Shown: piece after piece, positions 7,925 to 16,138 of the stretch | Position numbering within the stretch: the first letter of the stretch is position 1 | Layout of the letters: every line of letters begins with the position of its first letter | NCBI GenBank assembly: GCA_934365195.1 | Contig: CAKRNA010000001.1 | Location: forward strand, 270,300-334,299 | Reading direction: 5' to 3' | DNA: 64,000 nucleotides | From: an uncultured Clostridia bacterium | GTDB taxonomy: Bacteria > Bacillota > Clostridia > Christensenellales > CAAEEZ01 | Position numbers and translations under genes: made by a program | The notes under the pieces: model-generated | What the model was told of the DNA's origin: nothing | The model's database searches: none | The model's input: the letters and a program-made list of their open reading frames with translations, nothing else

Positions 7925-8884
7925 TTATGCCTTTTTCATTTTCTTTTTAATAGGTTTTTTCCTATCCATAAAATTGTTGTTGCGCTTGTAAAATACTGCG
8001 TTTAGCACTATAAATAACACCGTCACCGACATAATAAACACCGTCATCATATCCGAAGTTATCACCGTGCCAAAGAAGTTTAAGTTCATAGAATAGCCCT
8101 CTTCCAGCCCGTTAATTAGTTCCGGAACAGGCACTTCACTAGCAATTTCGTTTAAGGTATCCGTCATTAAAAACTCCCTAAACATACACGCAGTATGCGT
8201 TGCCGGGAACAAGCCCGATATGTACTTAAACGCCGTAGGTAGCACGCTCATCGGCATATACGCACCTATTATAAAACCTATCATAGCACTCATTATGCCG
8301 TTAAATCCGCCAAGCGCCGCCTCGGTTTTAAAAAAGTCCGTGATAAACACCGTGATAAAGGTAGCAGATAGCGAGGAAAGAAGCAAAGTGCCCAGCACCG
8401 CAAACACGTCGCCGACGTTCATTCTAAATCCGCCGCTTGCCCCAAGATAGATAAAGCAAATCATAGTGATAAAAAACATAATTGTAACGGTAACCAAAAA
8501 GTTGAAAATATAATAACTGATTTTCACCACCGAGCGCTTTATAGGAGAGGCGATACTATCTGCCAAAATACCCTTAGTTTTATCAGCAACCATTATGGAG
8601 TTTGCCGAAAGCGACACCGAAACGCAGCCTACCGCTAGCACTCCGCCTATCATCCAGTTGTCCACAAAGCCCTCTAAAAGCGACTTGGAGATGTTAAAAG
8701 CCTGCAAGGTTTCCTTTATTGAATCGTACTGCAAATCCTTTAAAAACAGCACGTACAACATAAACACGATAAGTGGCGACAGCAAACTGAAAAACACGGT
8801 GACTTTGTCTTTCAAAAATATTTTCATATCCCTTTTTACAAGTTGGCGCATAGCGTAAATATCCGCTTTAATACTCGTGCTCAT
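7925..8884 (-). CDS. ABC-2 type transporter permease
   Basis: The 319-residue membrane protein has a cytoplasmic N-terminus (MRQLVKRDMKIFLKDK), a first membrane segment near residue 35, a large external loop and five further hydrophobic segments, as in ABC-2 drug or polysaccharide exporters. It overlaps its ATPase gene by 4 nt, so the two form one exporter. The lysine-rich tail (KKPIKKKMKKA) is cytoplasmic. The substrate cannot be told from sequence; an antimicrobial or lipid-like compound is typical for the family. Confidence 0.88.
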   Translation of the reverse strand: MSTSIKADIYAMRQLVKRDMKIFLKDKVTVFFSLLSPLIVFMLYVLFLKDLQYDSIKETLQAFNISKSLLEGFVDNWMIGGVLAVGCVSVSLSANSIMVADKTKGILADSIASPIKRSVVKISYYIFNFLVTVTIMFFITMICFIYLGASGGFRMNVGDVFAVLGTLLLSSLSATFITVFITDFFKTEAALGGFNGIMSAMIGFIIGAYMPMSVLPTAFKYISGLFPATHTACMFREFLMTDTLNEIASEVPVPELINGLEEGYSMNLNFFGTVITSDMMTVFIMSVTVLFIVLNAVFYKRNNNFMDRKKPIKKKMKKA

Positions 8885-9792
8885 TCCACCGCCTCCTCTA
8901 AAGCCCTGCCCGTCGCATTCAAAAATACGTCGTCCATATTGCCTTTTATCACCTCAAAATCGCAAATTGCGTCCGCATTTTCGGTAATAAATTTCTTTGC
9001 CTCTATCATATTCACCATTCTAAGTTTGTAATATCCCTTTTCGTAAACGCTGTCGTACCCTGCGGTGATTTTGTCAAGTTCGTCGGTTTTTTCGCTGTAA
9101 ATTTTCACGTATTCCCCCGAAAATCTTGCTTTTAGGCTTTGCGGAGTCCCCGTTGCTATCACTCTGCCTTTGTCAATTATCACCACGTCGTCGGCAACGT
9201 CCGCCTCCTCCATATAGTGCGTGGTCAAAAATATCGTAGTGCCCTCGCTCATCAGTTGGCTCACCACCTCCCAAATTCTTTGCCTAGTCTTAGGGTCAAG
9301 CCCCGTGGTTGGCTCGTCCAAAAACAGAATTTTCGGCTTGTTGATAATGCCTCTTGCTATGTCCGCCCTGCGTTTTTGACCGCCGCTAAGTTTAGCATAC
9401 GGGCGAGAAAGAACGTCGCCCATGTCAAGTTTATCGCTAATCTCTTTAAGCCTATTTTTCCACTCTTCGCCCCTCAAACCATAATAACTTGCCCTAACGG
9501 TTAGGTTTTCCTTCACTGTCAATGCCCCGTCCAGCACGCCGTTTTGGAACACAACGCCTATTTCCCCTTTGATTTTGTCAGCGTCTTTATCGATATCCAT
9601 GCCATCGATAATAACCTTGCCGCCGTCCTTTTTAATTAGAGAGCAAAGCACGTTTATCGTAGTGCTTTTTCCCGCCCCGTTCACGCCTAAAAACGCAAAA
9701 AGGCTGCCCTTTTTCACCGAGAAACTTACGCCGTCAACAGCCTTTACGTCCCCGTAACTTTTGGTAAGGTTTTCAATTTCAATAACGTTCAT
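8881..9792 (-). CDS. ABC transporter ATP-binding protein, drug-exporter (DrrA/CcmA-like) type
   Basis: The 303-residue ATPase has Walker A GVNGAGKST (36-44), the signature LSGGQKRRADIARG, Walker B ILFLDEPTTGLDP and the switch histidine in LTTHYMEEA. The roughly 70-residue C-terminal extension is typical of exporters paired with an ABC-2 permease. It is the first gene of the pair, has GGAG before its ATG, and is preceded by a promoter at 9814-9842. Confidence 0.93.
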   Translation of the reverse strand: MNVIEIENLTKSYGDVKAVDGVSFSVKKGSLFAFLGVNGAGKSTTINVLCSLIKKDGGKVIIDGMDIDKDADKIKGEIGVVFQNGVLDGALTVKENLTVRASYYGLRGEEWKNRLKEISDKLDMGDVLSRPYAKLSGGQKRRADIARGIINKPKILFLDEPTTGLDPKTRQRIWEVVSQLMSEGTTIFLTTHYMEEADVADDVVIIDKGRVIATGTPQSLKARFSGEYVKIYSEKTDELDKITAGYDSVYEKGYYKLRMVNMIEAKKFITENADAICDFEVIKGNMDDVFLNATGRALEEAVE

Positions 9793-9813
9793 TATTTCTC
9801 CTTTTATAAGATA

Positions 9814-9842
9814 ATTTTATCAAAATTACCACCCCGATACAA
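9814..9842 (-). promoter_or_regulatory. Promoter of the ABC exporter pair
   Basis: Read on the minus strand: TTGTAT (9842-9837), a 17-nt spacer and TAAAAT (9819-9814), shortly before the ATPase gene. Confidence 0.5.
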
Positions 9843-10201
9843 TACTTTTATTGTTTATTTCAGTTTTGTTTGCATAAATTTTGCAAGCCAAACGCTTTGC
9901 CTTACCTACGCCGTATGTAGTAGCACGCTTAATTTGTTTTTTATTATGCTTTTTTTGTAAGGTGGCGTTTATCCATATAGCAAATATATTGCTTTTCTTT
10001 TACGTTTATCACCATTATTAAAGCCTACAAAATCTATGGTGTCTTCCTTTGCCGTTCTAATTTTAACTTTATACGTCCGCAATTTACCCCATAATCTGCC
10101 CTAATTACCTAGAAGGTTTCATCGTTTTGCAACTTGCCCGTGGCTAGCAACTTACCTACTTTTTGCAGTTACCAAAAAGACTTAACAAACGTTTACGTAA
10201 T
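9843..10201. other. Intergenic gap, possible decayed coding sequence
   Basis: No gene with a start signal is visible. Two short minus-strand stretches have protein-like composition (about 9845-9950, and 22 codons near 9955-10025), but in different frames and broken by stops, so at most this is a gene ruin. Confidence 0.3.
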
Positions 10202-10226
10202 AAAAAAAGAGGCTCTTAGCCCCTTT
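10202..10226 (-). terminator. Intrinsic terminator after rubrerythrin
   Basis: On the minus strand AGGGGCT and AGCCTCT pair (one G-U) around a short AAG loop, followed by seven T. Confidence 0.8.
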
Positions 10227-10253
10227 GTTTACTGACTTTTTTAAAACGTAATC

Positions 10254-10847
10254 TTAATTACCGTCGTCTATTTTAATCATTACCGTGCCTTGACTTGCCT
10301 CACATAACGGGCAGGTATCCCACGCCTTTTTCCTAGTATCTTCGTATCCGCACGAAGCACACTTCCACTTCACAGCCTTATCCTTTTCGTAAAGCGTTTT
10401 GCTTTTCATTTGCTCGTAAAGTTGGGCAAATAGCATTTTGTGGCAGGTTTCCACTTGCACTAGGTTTTTGTAAAAATCCGCAATCTTGGTAAAGCCCTCC
10501 TCTCTTGCCACTTTTTCGTACTCGGGATACACCCTCTCCGCCTCGATTTGCTCGTCCTCGCTAGCAAGTTTTAAATTGTCCAGCAAATTCCACTTTTCCT
10601 TAAACGGATAGCCGGAGCAAATATCGATATTATCGATAGTGTTTTTCGACGCCTCTTGCAAATAGGTATAAGCCATTCTTGCGTGGTTAAACTCGTTATA
10701 AACAACGGTATCTATCATCTCGGCAATCGCCTTGTAGCCCTCTTTTCTAGCCCCGTATTCCATAAATTCGTACCTAGTTCTTGCTTGGCACTCCCCGGCA
10801 AACGTTTTTGCTAAATTGACGTAAGTTTTGCTTTTTATTAGTTCCAT
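10254..10847 (-). CDS. rbr: Rubrerythrin
   Basis: The 197-residue cytoplasmic protein reduces hydrogen peroxide in anaerobes. A ferritin-like four-helix domain carries diiron ligands (Glu19 region, NEFNHAR near 51-57, VETCH near 132-136). A C-terminal rubredoxin domain has CASC (163-166) and CPLC (179-182) for the Fe(SCys)4 centre. AGGAGG precedes the ATG. It is divergent from a flavodiiron protein gene, so peroxide and oxygen removal are encoded side by side, probably under joint redox control through the palindrome at 10933-10949. Confidence 0.95.
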   Translation of the reverse strand: MELIKSKTYVNLAKTFAGECQARTRYEFMEYGARKEGYKAIAEMIDTVVYNEFNHARMAYTYLQEASKNTIDNIDICSGYPFKEKWNLLDNLKLASEDEQIEAERVYPEYEKVAREEGFTKIADFYKNLVQVETCHKMLFAQLYEQMKSKTLYEKDKAVKWKCASCGYEDTRKKAWDTCPLCEASQGTVMIKIDDGN

Positions 10848-10932
10848 AATTTCCTCCTAGGTAAAGTATTTGCGATTTATTAAAAATTAAACTAATAATT
10901 TATGGTTTTTCTAAGGTTTTTAGCCATACTAT

Positions 10933-10973
10933 GTAAATATTTTATTTACAATTTCGCTTTTTTCCTATAATAT
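10933..10973 (+). promoter_or_regulatory. Flavodiiron promoter with overlapping palindromic operator
   Basis: TTTACA (10945-10950), a 17-nt spacer and TAATAT (10968-10973) form the promoter. A perfect inverted repeat, GTAAATA-TTT-TATTTAC (10933-10949), covers the -35 and lies between the two divergent oxygen-defence genes, as expected for a repressor site. Confidence 0.55.
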
Positions 10974-10998
10974 ATAATTGAATTATCTAGGAGGCCTT

Positions 10999-12150
10999 AT
11001 GAATAAAATTACAGATTATATTTATAACGTTGGAACAAGCAGTTATGACGTAGACCTTTTTGAAGGACAGTACGTAGTCCCACACGGTATGGCGTACAAT
11101 TCGTACCTTGTTATAGACGACAAGACTGTTCTGTTTGACGGCGTGGATTCTTTGGTTAAAGCCGAATGGGAAAAGAATATCGAAAAAGTACTAGGCGGCA
11201 GGGAACTTGACTATTTGGTTATCTCTCACGTAGAGCCCGACCATTCCAGCAGTATTACCGCTATAATGGATAAATATCCAAACTTAAGAATAATCCTTAA
11301 CGCAAAGTCAATCACCCTAATTAAGCAATTTTACGGCGTTGATTACCAAGATAGAGCCATAATCGTAAAAGACGGCGACTCCTTTACCTCGGGCAATCAC
11401 GAATTTAAGTTTTACTTTGCTCCTATGGTGCATTGGCCGGAAGTAATGATGACCTACGAGCGCACGGAAAAAGTGCTGTTCTCAGCCGACGCTTTTGGTA
11501 AATTCGGCGCATACGACTACGAGGAAGAGTGGGCTTGCGAGGCAAGAAGGTATTACTTTAATATCGTTGGAAAATACGGAGTGCAAGTACAAGCAGCGCT
11601 TAAAAAACTAGCGGATTGCAAAATCAACATTATCCTTAGTTTGCACGGTCCTAGTCTAACCGAAAACATCGAGTATTACGTAAACCTATACAATATTTGG
11701 AGTAGTTACGGCGTGGAGGTAGACGGCGTATTTATCGCTTATTCGTCAATTTACGGCGGCACTAAAAAAGTGGCTTATATGCTAAAAGATAAGTTGGAAA
11801 AATCAGGAGTAAGGGTAAGCATTTCAGACCTTGCCAGAAGCGATATGGCAGAAAACGTGGAGGACGCTTTCAAGTACGGCAAAATGGTGCTAGCCGCTCC
11901 TACTACCGACGGCGACCTATTCCCTATTATGAAGGAGTTTGTCAGCCATATAGTATCCAAAAATTACCAAAACCGCAAAGTCGGTTTTATCGAAAACGGC
12001 AGTTGGGCTGCTCAAAGTGGCAAGGTGATGAAAGAAATGCTAGAAAAGTGCAAAAACCTAGAATTTTGCCAAACCACAGTATCTATTAGGTCGGCTTACA
12101 GCGAGAAAAACGAGGAAGAACTCGTTTGCCTTGCAAATGAATTGCTATAA
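10999..12150 (+). CDS. Flavodiiron protein (A-type flavoprotein, FprA-like)
   Basis: The 383-residue protein reduces oxygen to water and sometimes NO to N2O. The N-terminal metallo-beta-lactamase-like domain has the diiron ligands HVEPDH (His77, Glu79, Asp81, His82), His145 in VHWPE, Asp164 in SADAFG and His216 in LHGPS. The C-terminal flavodoxin domain starts near residue 245 (AYSSIYGGTKK binds FMN). The ATG at 10999 is chosen because TAGGAGG lies 8 nt before it. Electrons would come from rubredoxin-type donors. The divergent rubrerythrin gene supports an oxygen-defence role. Confidence 0.93.
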   Translation: MNKITDYIYNVGTSSYDVDLFEGQYVVPHGMAYNSYLVIDDKTVLFDGVDSLVKAEWEKNIEKVLGGRELDYLVISHVEPDHSSSITAIMDKYPNLRIILNAKSITLIKQFYGVDYQDRAIIVKDGDSFTSGNHEFKFYFAPMVHWPEVMMTYERTEKVLFSADAFGKFGAYDYEEEWACEARRYYFNIVGKYGVQVQAALKKLADCKINIILSLHGPSLTENIEYYVNLYNIWSSYGVEVDGVFIAYSSIYGGTKKVAYMLKDKLEKSGVRVSISDLARSDMAENVEDAFKYGKMVLAAPTTDGDLFPIMKEFVSHIVSKNYQNRKVGFIENGSWAAQSGKVMKEMLEKCKNLEFCQTTVSIRSAYSEKNEEELVCLANELL

Positions 12151-12179
12151 TATTTCCGAAAAATATCGATTTTAACAAA

Positions 12180-12209
12180 CAAAAAACTCACCCGAAGGTG
12201 AGTTTTTTT
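12180..12209. terminator. Bidirectional intrinsic terminator
   Basis: AAAAACTCACC and GGTGAGTTTTT form an 11-bp stem with a CGAA loop between convergent genes; T tracts follow on both strands. Confidence 0.9.
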
Positions 12210-12219
12210 ACTTGTTTTG

Positions 12220-14085
12220 TTATGCCATAATTTTTGGTGCGTGCACGATAATTTGCGTTGGCGATTTACCGTTAACCATAGGGAATATAGCCTTAGTAAT
12301 ATCTAGTTCTACGCCCACAAAGTCTTTATAACTTAAACCAAGTATGCTTAGTAACGCACTATCAATTCCACTCGGAATGGTAACCGTGCCTTCGCTAACG
12401 TTAATAGCAATGCCTTTTAGCAATTTGATTTTTTCTAAACCGTTATTATTGATTAATTCTCTTATTAAATCGTTGAATATTTTTGTTAACGGCGTTTCGC
12501 TTAAATCGTTCATTTTTGCTTTTGCTTTCGTTATCATAGTAGCGATTTCTTCAGCCGTTACGTCCTTAGTAGTACCGTCTGCGTATTTAACAGCCAAAGT
12601 CTTGGCGCTGTTATCCCAAACTGCACTAAACACTACGGTTTCGCCCTCTTTTACGGTAAAGTTAAGCACGTTTATTGCGCCCTTTACGGTGTCAGCGGTG
12701 ATAGTTTTGTTTAGCAGGGCAAATACGTTTACGTCAGCGTCAATAGAATAATCAAAATTCTTTTCTACGGCATCGTATTTTGCGGACGCTACGCCTTCCG
12801 CTTTAAACTTAGCAAGATTTTCAGGGGCAAGCGCTTGAATTCTCTCAATATCAGCCTTGCAATCATCGGTGTTAACAGCGTTGTCACCTAGTTCTTTCAC
12901 TCTTAGTTTAAAGTTTGTAACCTCTAATTCAATGCCTTTCTTTGCCATAACTTTCGTAGTTATTATTGTATTAGGGCTATCTTTTGGCTTTGCAGGATAG
13001 GTAACTGAAGCGTCCTTGGATACTTTTACGGTTATGTTGCCGTTTTCTACGCCATCAGAAGTCTTGTCAAAGTTCATACTAAAATTGAACGCATTGTCGC
13101 TAAACTTAAAGTGCTCGTCCCAATCTTTCCAGTCTCCGCTTACTCCTGCCGCCTCTAAGATATTACCTTTAAAGAAATCATCGGAATCATTATCCAAAAT
13201 ATCCTTCTTGTTATCCGTGTTGTAATCTTTTTTAGGATTGTACTGTTTATCTCCTTGGATAAAAGCGGCTCTTTCAAAGAAAGATTTTGCGGCGCTTTGT
13301 ACTTGATTGCTATCAATACTCAGGCTATATTTACCGTTTGCGCTGTTAAACGTAGGCTCTAGTACCGAATTATTTTCAACGTACATTGCCCTAGTTAAAA
13401 GCCTTACGACTTGTTGATTATAAAGTGTCTCTATATTACAGCCTAACGCTCCTATTATAAAAGGTTGTGAACTAAGTGCGGAATCTAGCGCCTTGATTAT
13501 AGTCGCCAAACTGAAATTAAAGTCTTTTACAGGGTTGTCTTCTTTAATCTTTTGAACGTCGCCGATTATTACGTTCCTTTCAAACTGAGTAACGCCGCCC
13601 TTAGCAAGCCTTAACGCTACGTTTTCGGTAGCAGTATCGAAGTAAGCCAAAACTTCATATTCGTCGCCATTGTTTAAAGTCTTAGTGCCACCTGCTTTCA
13701 CTTTTAGTAAAGCCTTACTTTCGTTTACTTTTTCCGCCTTGATTACGCTTTGGAATTCAAATTTTACGTACACTTTCTTGGTTTCATCGTAAGTAAAAGT
13801 CGTGTCCCCCTCGGGTGCGGGAGTCGATATGTCGCCGGACGTTTCGAAAAATGCGTCTTTGTTTTCTATTTTTTTAAATGGCACGCCAAAAGCATCGCCA
13901 ACTTCCTTAAAGAAATCTTGTACTGCTTTTTTCTGTTCCTCTGTTACGATATGTTTGTATTCTAATTCGTTCGCTTTTTCTTCTACTTGCGGAGTAGGGG
14001 GTTTATCTCCACAGCCCGCAAATGCGAATGTTAGGCACAATAGCAAGGTAAATACTATGATGCCCTTTAACGTCTTCTTTTTCAT
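12220..14085 (-). CDS. Large lipoprotein of unknown function
   Basis: I chose the ATG at 14085 because GGAGG lies 5 nt before it; the product is 621 residues. The N-terminus is a lipoprotein signal peptide (MKKKTLKG, hydrophobic stretch, lipobox FAGC), so the mature protein is anchored outside the membrane. The rest is hydrophilic and beta-rich with many charged residues. It resembles secreted lipoproteins of Clostridia, but I recognise no domain. It has no close operon partner and ends at a bidirectional terminator. Confidence 0.75.
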   Translation of the reverse strand: MKKKTLKGIIVFTLLLCLTFAFAGCGDKPPTPQVEEKANELEYKHIVTEEQKKAVQDFFKEVGDAFGVPFKKIENKDAFFETSGDISTPAPEGDTTFTYDETKKVYVKFEFQSVIKAEKVNESKALLKVKAGGTKTLNNGDEYEVLAYFDTATENVALRLAKGGVTQFERNVIIGDVQKIKEDNPVKDFNFSLATIIKALDSALSSQPFIIGALGCNIETLYNQQVVRLLTRAMYVENNSVLEPTFNSANGKYSLSIDSNQVQSAAKSFFERAAFIQGDKQYNPKKDYNTDNKKDILDNDSDDFFKGNILEAAGVSGDWKDWDEHFKFSDNAFNFSMNFDKTSDGVENGNITVKVSKDASVTYPAKPKDSPNTIITTKVMAKKGIELEVTNFKLRVKELGDNAVNTDDCKADIERIQALAPENLAKFKAEGVASAKYDAVEKNFDYSIDADVNVFALLNKTITADTVKGAINVLNFTVKEGETVVFSAVWDNSAKTLAVKYADGTTKDVTAEEIATMITKAKAKMNDLSETPLTKIFNDLIRELINNNGLEKIKLLKGIAINVSEGTVTIPSGIDSALLSILGLSYKDFVGVELDITKAIFPMVNGKSPTQIIVHAPKIMA

Positions 14086-14481
14086 AATTACCTCCATTGG
14101 TATACTAATTTTACCACATAAAACCCCGATTGTAAATAAAATCTTTCTTTGCTTATTGCATTTCACCTTATATCTCCCCGCTAAAACCTAGCGTTCTTGT
14201 CGAATTTTTCAGGGAATATCCATTTAAAACCCCGTTATTTTAGTAATATCCTAAGCGCCCTCACCCTTACCGAAAATATTGCAAAATCATCGCCTCTCGC
14301 CCTTTTAATAAAATTTAAAATTTTTTTAAAAAATTACAAACCCAAAACAAAGCCACCGCCTATTCCCACGCAAATCACCCCAAAACTTCTCATTGTTTCC
14401 CCGTAATCAACAAAATCTACTATTTTCGACAGGTTATTTTCGCTTGCAAAATTTTCTTTCACACAAATATACCAAAATATT
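14086..14481. other. Intergenic gap
   Basis: A-rich and C-rich stretches without start signals, terminators or recognisable RNA; I see nothing else here. Confidence 0.4.
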
Positions 14482-14510
14482 TTGACAACGGCATTTATTT
14501 ATGATATTAT
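14482..14510 (+). promoter_or_regulatory. Promoter of tRNA-Ser
   Basis: TTGACA (14482-14487), a 17-nt spacer and TATTAT (14505-14510) lie 15 nt upstream of the tRNA. Confidence 0.75.
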
Positions 14511-14525
14511 ACAATAGCAGTTTAA

Positions 14526-14616
14526 GGAGAAATACCCAAGTGGCTGAAGGGGCTCCCCTGCTAAGGGAGTAGTACGGGTAACCGTAGCCCGGGTTCAAAT
14601 CCCGGTTTCTCCGCCA
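14526..14616 (+). tRNA. tRNA-Ser (anticodon GCT), CCA encoded
   Basis: A 91-nt class II tRNA. The acceptor stem is GGAGAAA/TTTCTCC. The anticodon arm CTCCC-CTGCTAA-GGGAG places GCT as anticodon, which reads AGC and AGU. A long variable arm (with TACGG and CCGTA pairing) and a T-arm with GGTTCAAAT follow, and the gene ends in CCA. The length and variable arm fit serine. Confidence 0.96.
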
Positions 14617-14621
14617 CGCAT

Positions 14622-14658
14622 AACCTAATCCGAACCCTACGTTCGAGTTAGGTTTTTT
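14622..14658 (+). terminator. Intrinsic terminator after tRNA-Ser
   Basis: AACCTAA and TTAGGTT pair around an inner CGAAC/GTTCG stem and are followed by T6. Confidence 0.85.
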
Positions 14659-14667
14659 ATTTTGTAA

Positions 14668-14728
14668 AAACACTTGTAAAAGGGCATAATTCCGTTATAT
14701 CGGTCGTTTAATATTTCTGCAAGTGTTT
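14668..14728. repeat. 9-bp inverted repeat
   Basis: AAACACTTG (14668-14676) and CAAGTGTTT (14720-14728) are perfect inverted copies 43 nt apart. No gene lies between; meaning unknown. Confidence 0.5.
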
Positions 14729-14830
14729 AATATCCTTGTAATACAATATCGATTATTATGTTATTGCCTTTTGTGGTTTTTTTATAAAGTAGTTACAAAA
14801 CCTATCACGCTTAAAATTGATTAAATAAAA

Positions 14831-14855
14831 AAGAGCCTGACAAACGTCAAACTCT
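14831..14855 (-). terminator. Terminator of the truncated protease copy
   Basis: On the minus strand AAGAG/CTCTT enclose TGAC/GTCA, followed by a T-run. The same two-part hairpin recurs at 16357-16388 behind the intact gene. Confidence 0.8.
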
Positions 14856-14872
14856 TATCTTATTATTAAGTT

Positions 14873-15189
14873 TTATTTTTTCTTAAACAATCCTTTTATT
14901 GCCATTGTTAAGTCCGCAAAAGTCTTTTTCTTGACTGCAAACCAGAAGATTGCAAATCCGCCGATTCCTGCAAACAGCAACGTTCCGATTACGATACCTG
15001 CAACTTGACCTCCCGTAAGCCCCTTGCTACTTGGTTTTACCTCGCTAGGATTGTCAGGAGTCGGATTTGGCACTACTTCGCTGTACACAGCCGTAAGGGT
15101 TTTTTCTCCCGCTACTGTAAAGGTATAACTCTTTTCGGTGCTAACGATTTCTCCGCTTTCGTCCTTCCAACCTTTGAACTCTTTGCCTT
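14873..15189 (-). pseudogene. Truncated C-terminal fragment of the papain-like surface protease
   Basis: The open frame encodes the end of a B-repeat-like domain, the linker VVPNPTPDNPSEVKPS, a membrane segment (GGQVAGIVIGTLLFAGIGGF) and the basic tail. It is nearly identical to the end of the 1043-residue protease at 16420-19551. There is no signal peptide, catalytic domain or start signal; the frame is cut at 15189, where unrelated sequence begins. It is a leftover of a duplicate gene, or the 3' copy left by an insertion. Confidence 0.85.
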
Positions 15190-15375
15190 ATAAACATAAA
15201 GGAATATTTAGACGTTTACGGGCGAAAAGGTCTAACAGAAAAGAAGACCGCCACTTGAGTGGCTGCCTGTGAAAATCAAGCGGTTGGCGAACGATTCAAT
15301 ACGTCTTAAGACGTCTAGCGGGTAACATGCCATTGAAGGGTTGGTGCATACCTCGCGTTTCACGCGTGGTTATGA
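15190..15375. other. Hairpin-rich segment at the start of the inserted block
   Basis: No gene is recognisable, but the segment has closely spaced palindromes: GCCAC-TTGA-GTGGC, the perfect ACGTCTTAAGACGT, and an imperfect hairpin with CGCG-TTTCA-CGCG core and CATA/TATG base. The density suggests a structured RNA or the end of a transposable element (IS200/IS605-type ends look like this). The assignment is inference. Confidence 0.4.
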
Positions 15376-15405
15376 TTTAATAATAGATTATCAAATTAGA
15401 TATTA

Positions 15406-15627
15406 TCATCTATACGTTTCATCCAAACCGACTAGAAAGTCAAGCGATACATTAAAATATTTGGAAATTACAACCAAATATGACAAGGTCGGCTCACGTT
15501 TTCCGTTTTCCCACAAACTGATTATACCCTTGCTAACCCCGATATCGTTGGCAAGTTTGACCTGCCCTATTCCAGCAGTTTCCCTCAATTCTTTTAGGTT
15601 TTGTGCAAATGCAGTCTTATTATCCAT
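15406..15627 (-). CDS. Small XRE-family DNA-binding regulator
   Basis: The 73-residue protein is essentially one Cro/C1-type helix-turn-helix: AQNLKELRETAGIGQVKLA, then the recognition helix region VSKGIISLWENGKREPTL. There is no effector domain, as in small phage-like or mobile-element repressors. It diverges from the zinc-ribbon membrane protein, with two similar inverted repeats between them, so it probably represses both itself and its neighbour. It lies inside the insert between the duplicated protease ends. Confidence 0.9.
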   Translation of the reverse strand: MDNKTAFAQNLKELRETAGIGQVKLANDIGVSKGIISLWENGKREPTLSYLVVISKYFNVSLDFLVGLDETYR

Positions 15628-15635
15628 ACAAATAC

Positions 15636-15689
15636 TTTCTCACAAAAGTAAGAAAATGTATTGACATCTTACTATTGTAAGAGTATAAT
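15636..15689 (+). promoter_or_regulatory. Promoter with two operator-like inverted repeats
   Basis: TTGACA (15661-15666), 17 nt and TATAAT (15684-15689) form a consensus promoter for the gene at 15738. TTTCTCAC-AAAA-GTAAGAAA (15636-15655) and TCTTAC-TATT-GTAAGA (15667-15682) share the pattern TCTYAC-N4-GTAAGA. The second lies in the -35/-10 spacer; the first is at the regulator's own start region. Confidence 0.75.
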
Positions 15690-15737
15690 ATTTTCAAAGG
15701 GATAACATTCCTAAAACAAAAACAAAGGAGAAAAATC

Positions 15738-16115
15738 ATGATCTTTCAAACTTTGATTAACGCGCAAGCATCAACCGAAATCGTTGAAATAATTTCTATT
15801 ATTGTCGTTGTTCTTCTCGCAATCTTTATACCAACGTTTTTAATCGTACGCAAAAAATCCCGATTAAAATGTAGCGAATGCAAAACAAAATTGTCTTACA
15901 ACGACATAGTAAAGGCCGAAGAAGGCAGCACGTCCATAATTGGCGGAATAGGGCTTGCAACAACCAACGTTCACGTATGGTGCAAATGTCCTAAGTGCGA
16001 AAAAATCAAGGAATTCACCGTAAAATTCAAATCGGGAGAAATAACCGAGGGCGTATTCGGCAGCAACATTAAAGTGTTCGACTTAGACGAAAAACTGCGT
16101 GATTATTTCAAATAA
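15738..16115 (+). CDS. Zinc-ribbon membrane protein under XRE control
   Basis: The 125-residue protein has one membrane segment (about residues 17-38, EIISIIVVVLLAIFIPTFLIV), a basic stop (RKKSR) and a cytoplasmic domain with CSEC and CKCPKC pairs, likely binding zinc. GGAG precedes the ATG. It has a consensus promoter with operator sites and diverges from the XRE gene, so the pair behaves as a regulator-target module. I do not recognise a family; function unknown. Confidence 0.75.
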   Translation: MIFQTLINAQASTEIVEIISIIVVVLLAIFIPTFLIVRKKSRLKCSECKTKLSYNDIVKAEEGSTSIIGGIGLATTNVHVWCKCPKCEKIKEFTVKFKSGEITEGVFGSNIKVFDLDEKLRDYFK

Positions 16116-16138
16116 TCGCACGCAAACCCATAAAATGT

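Larger units (their letters stand above)
14831..15189. repeat. Direct repeat copy A: duplicated 3' end of the protease gene
   Basis: This block (terminator plus about 105 codons) is highly similar to 16357-16739. The last 130 bp differ at only about 8 positions. Homology stops abruptly after CTTTGCCTT at 15189. Confidence 0.85.

Noticed and set aside
7925..9792. Antibiotic-resistance cassette
   Set aside because: The ABC-2 pair has an ordinary layout with no resistance-specific feature or mobile-element signs.
14434..14673. Minus-strand 79-codon frame with RNRDLNPGYGYPYYS
   Set aside because: It is the antisense of tRNA-Ser; such frames are a well-known false gene type.
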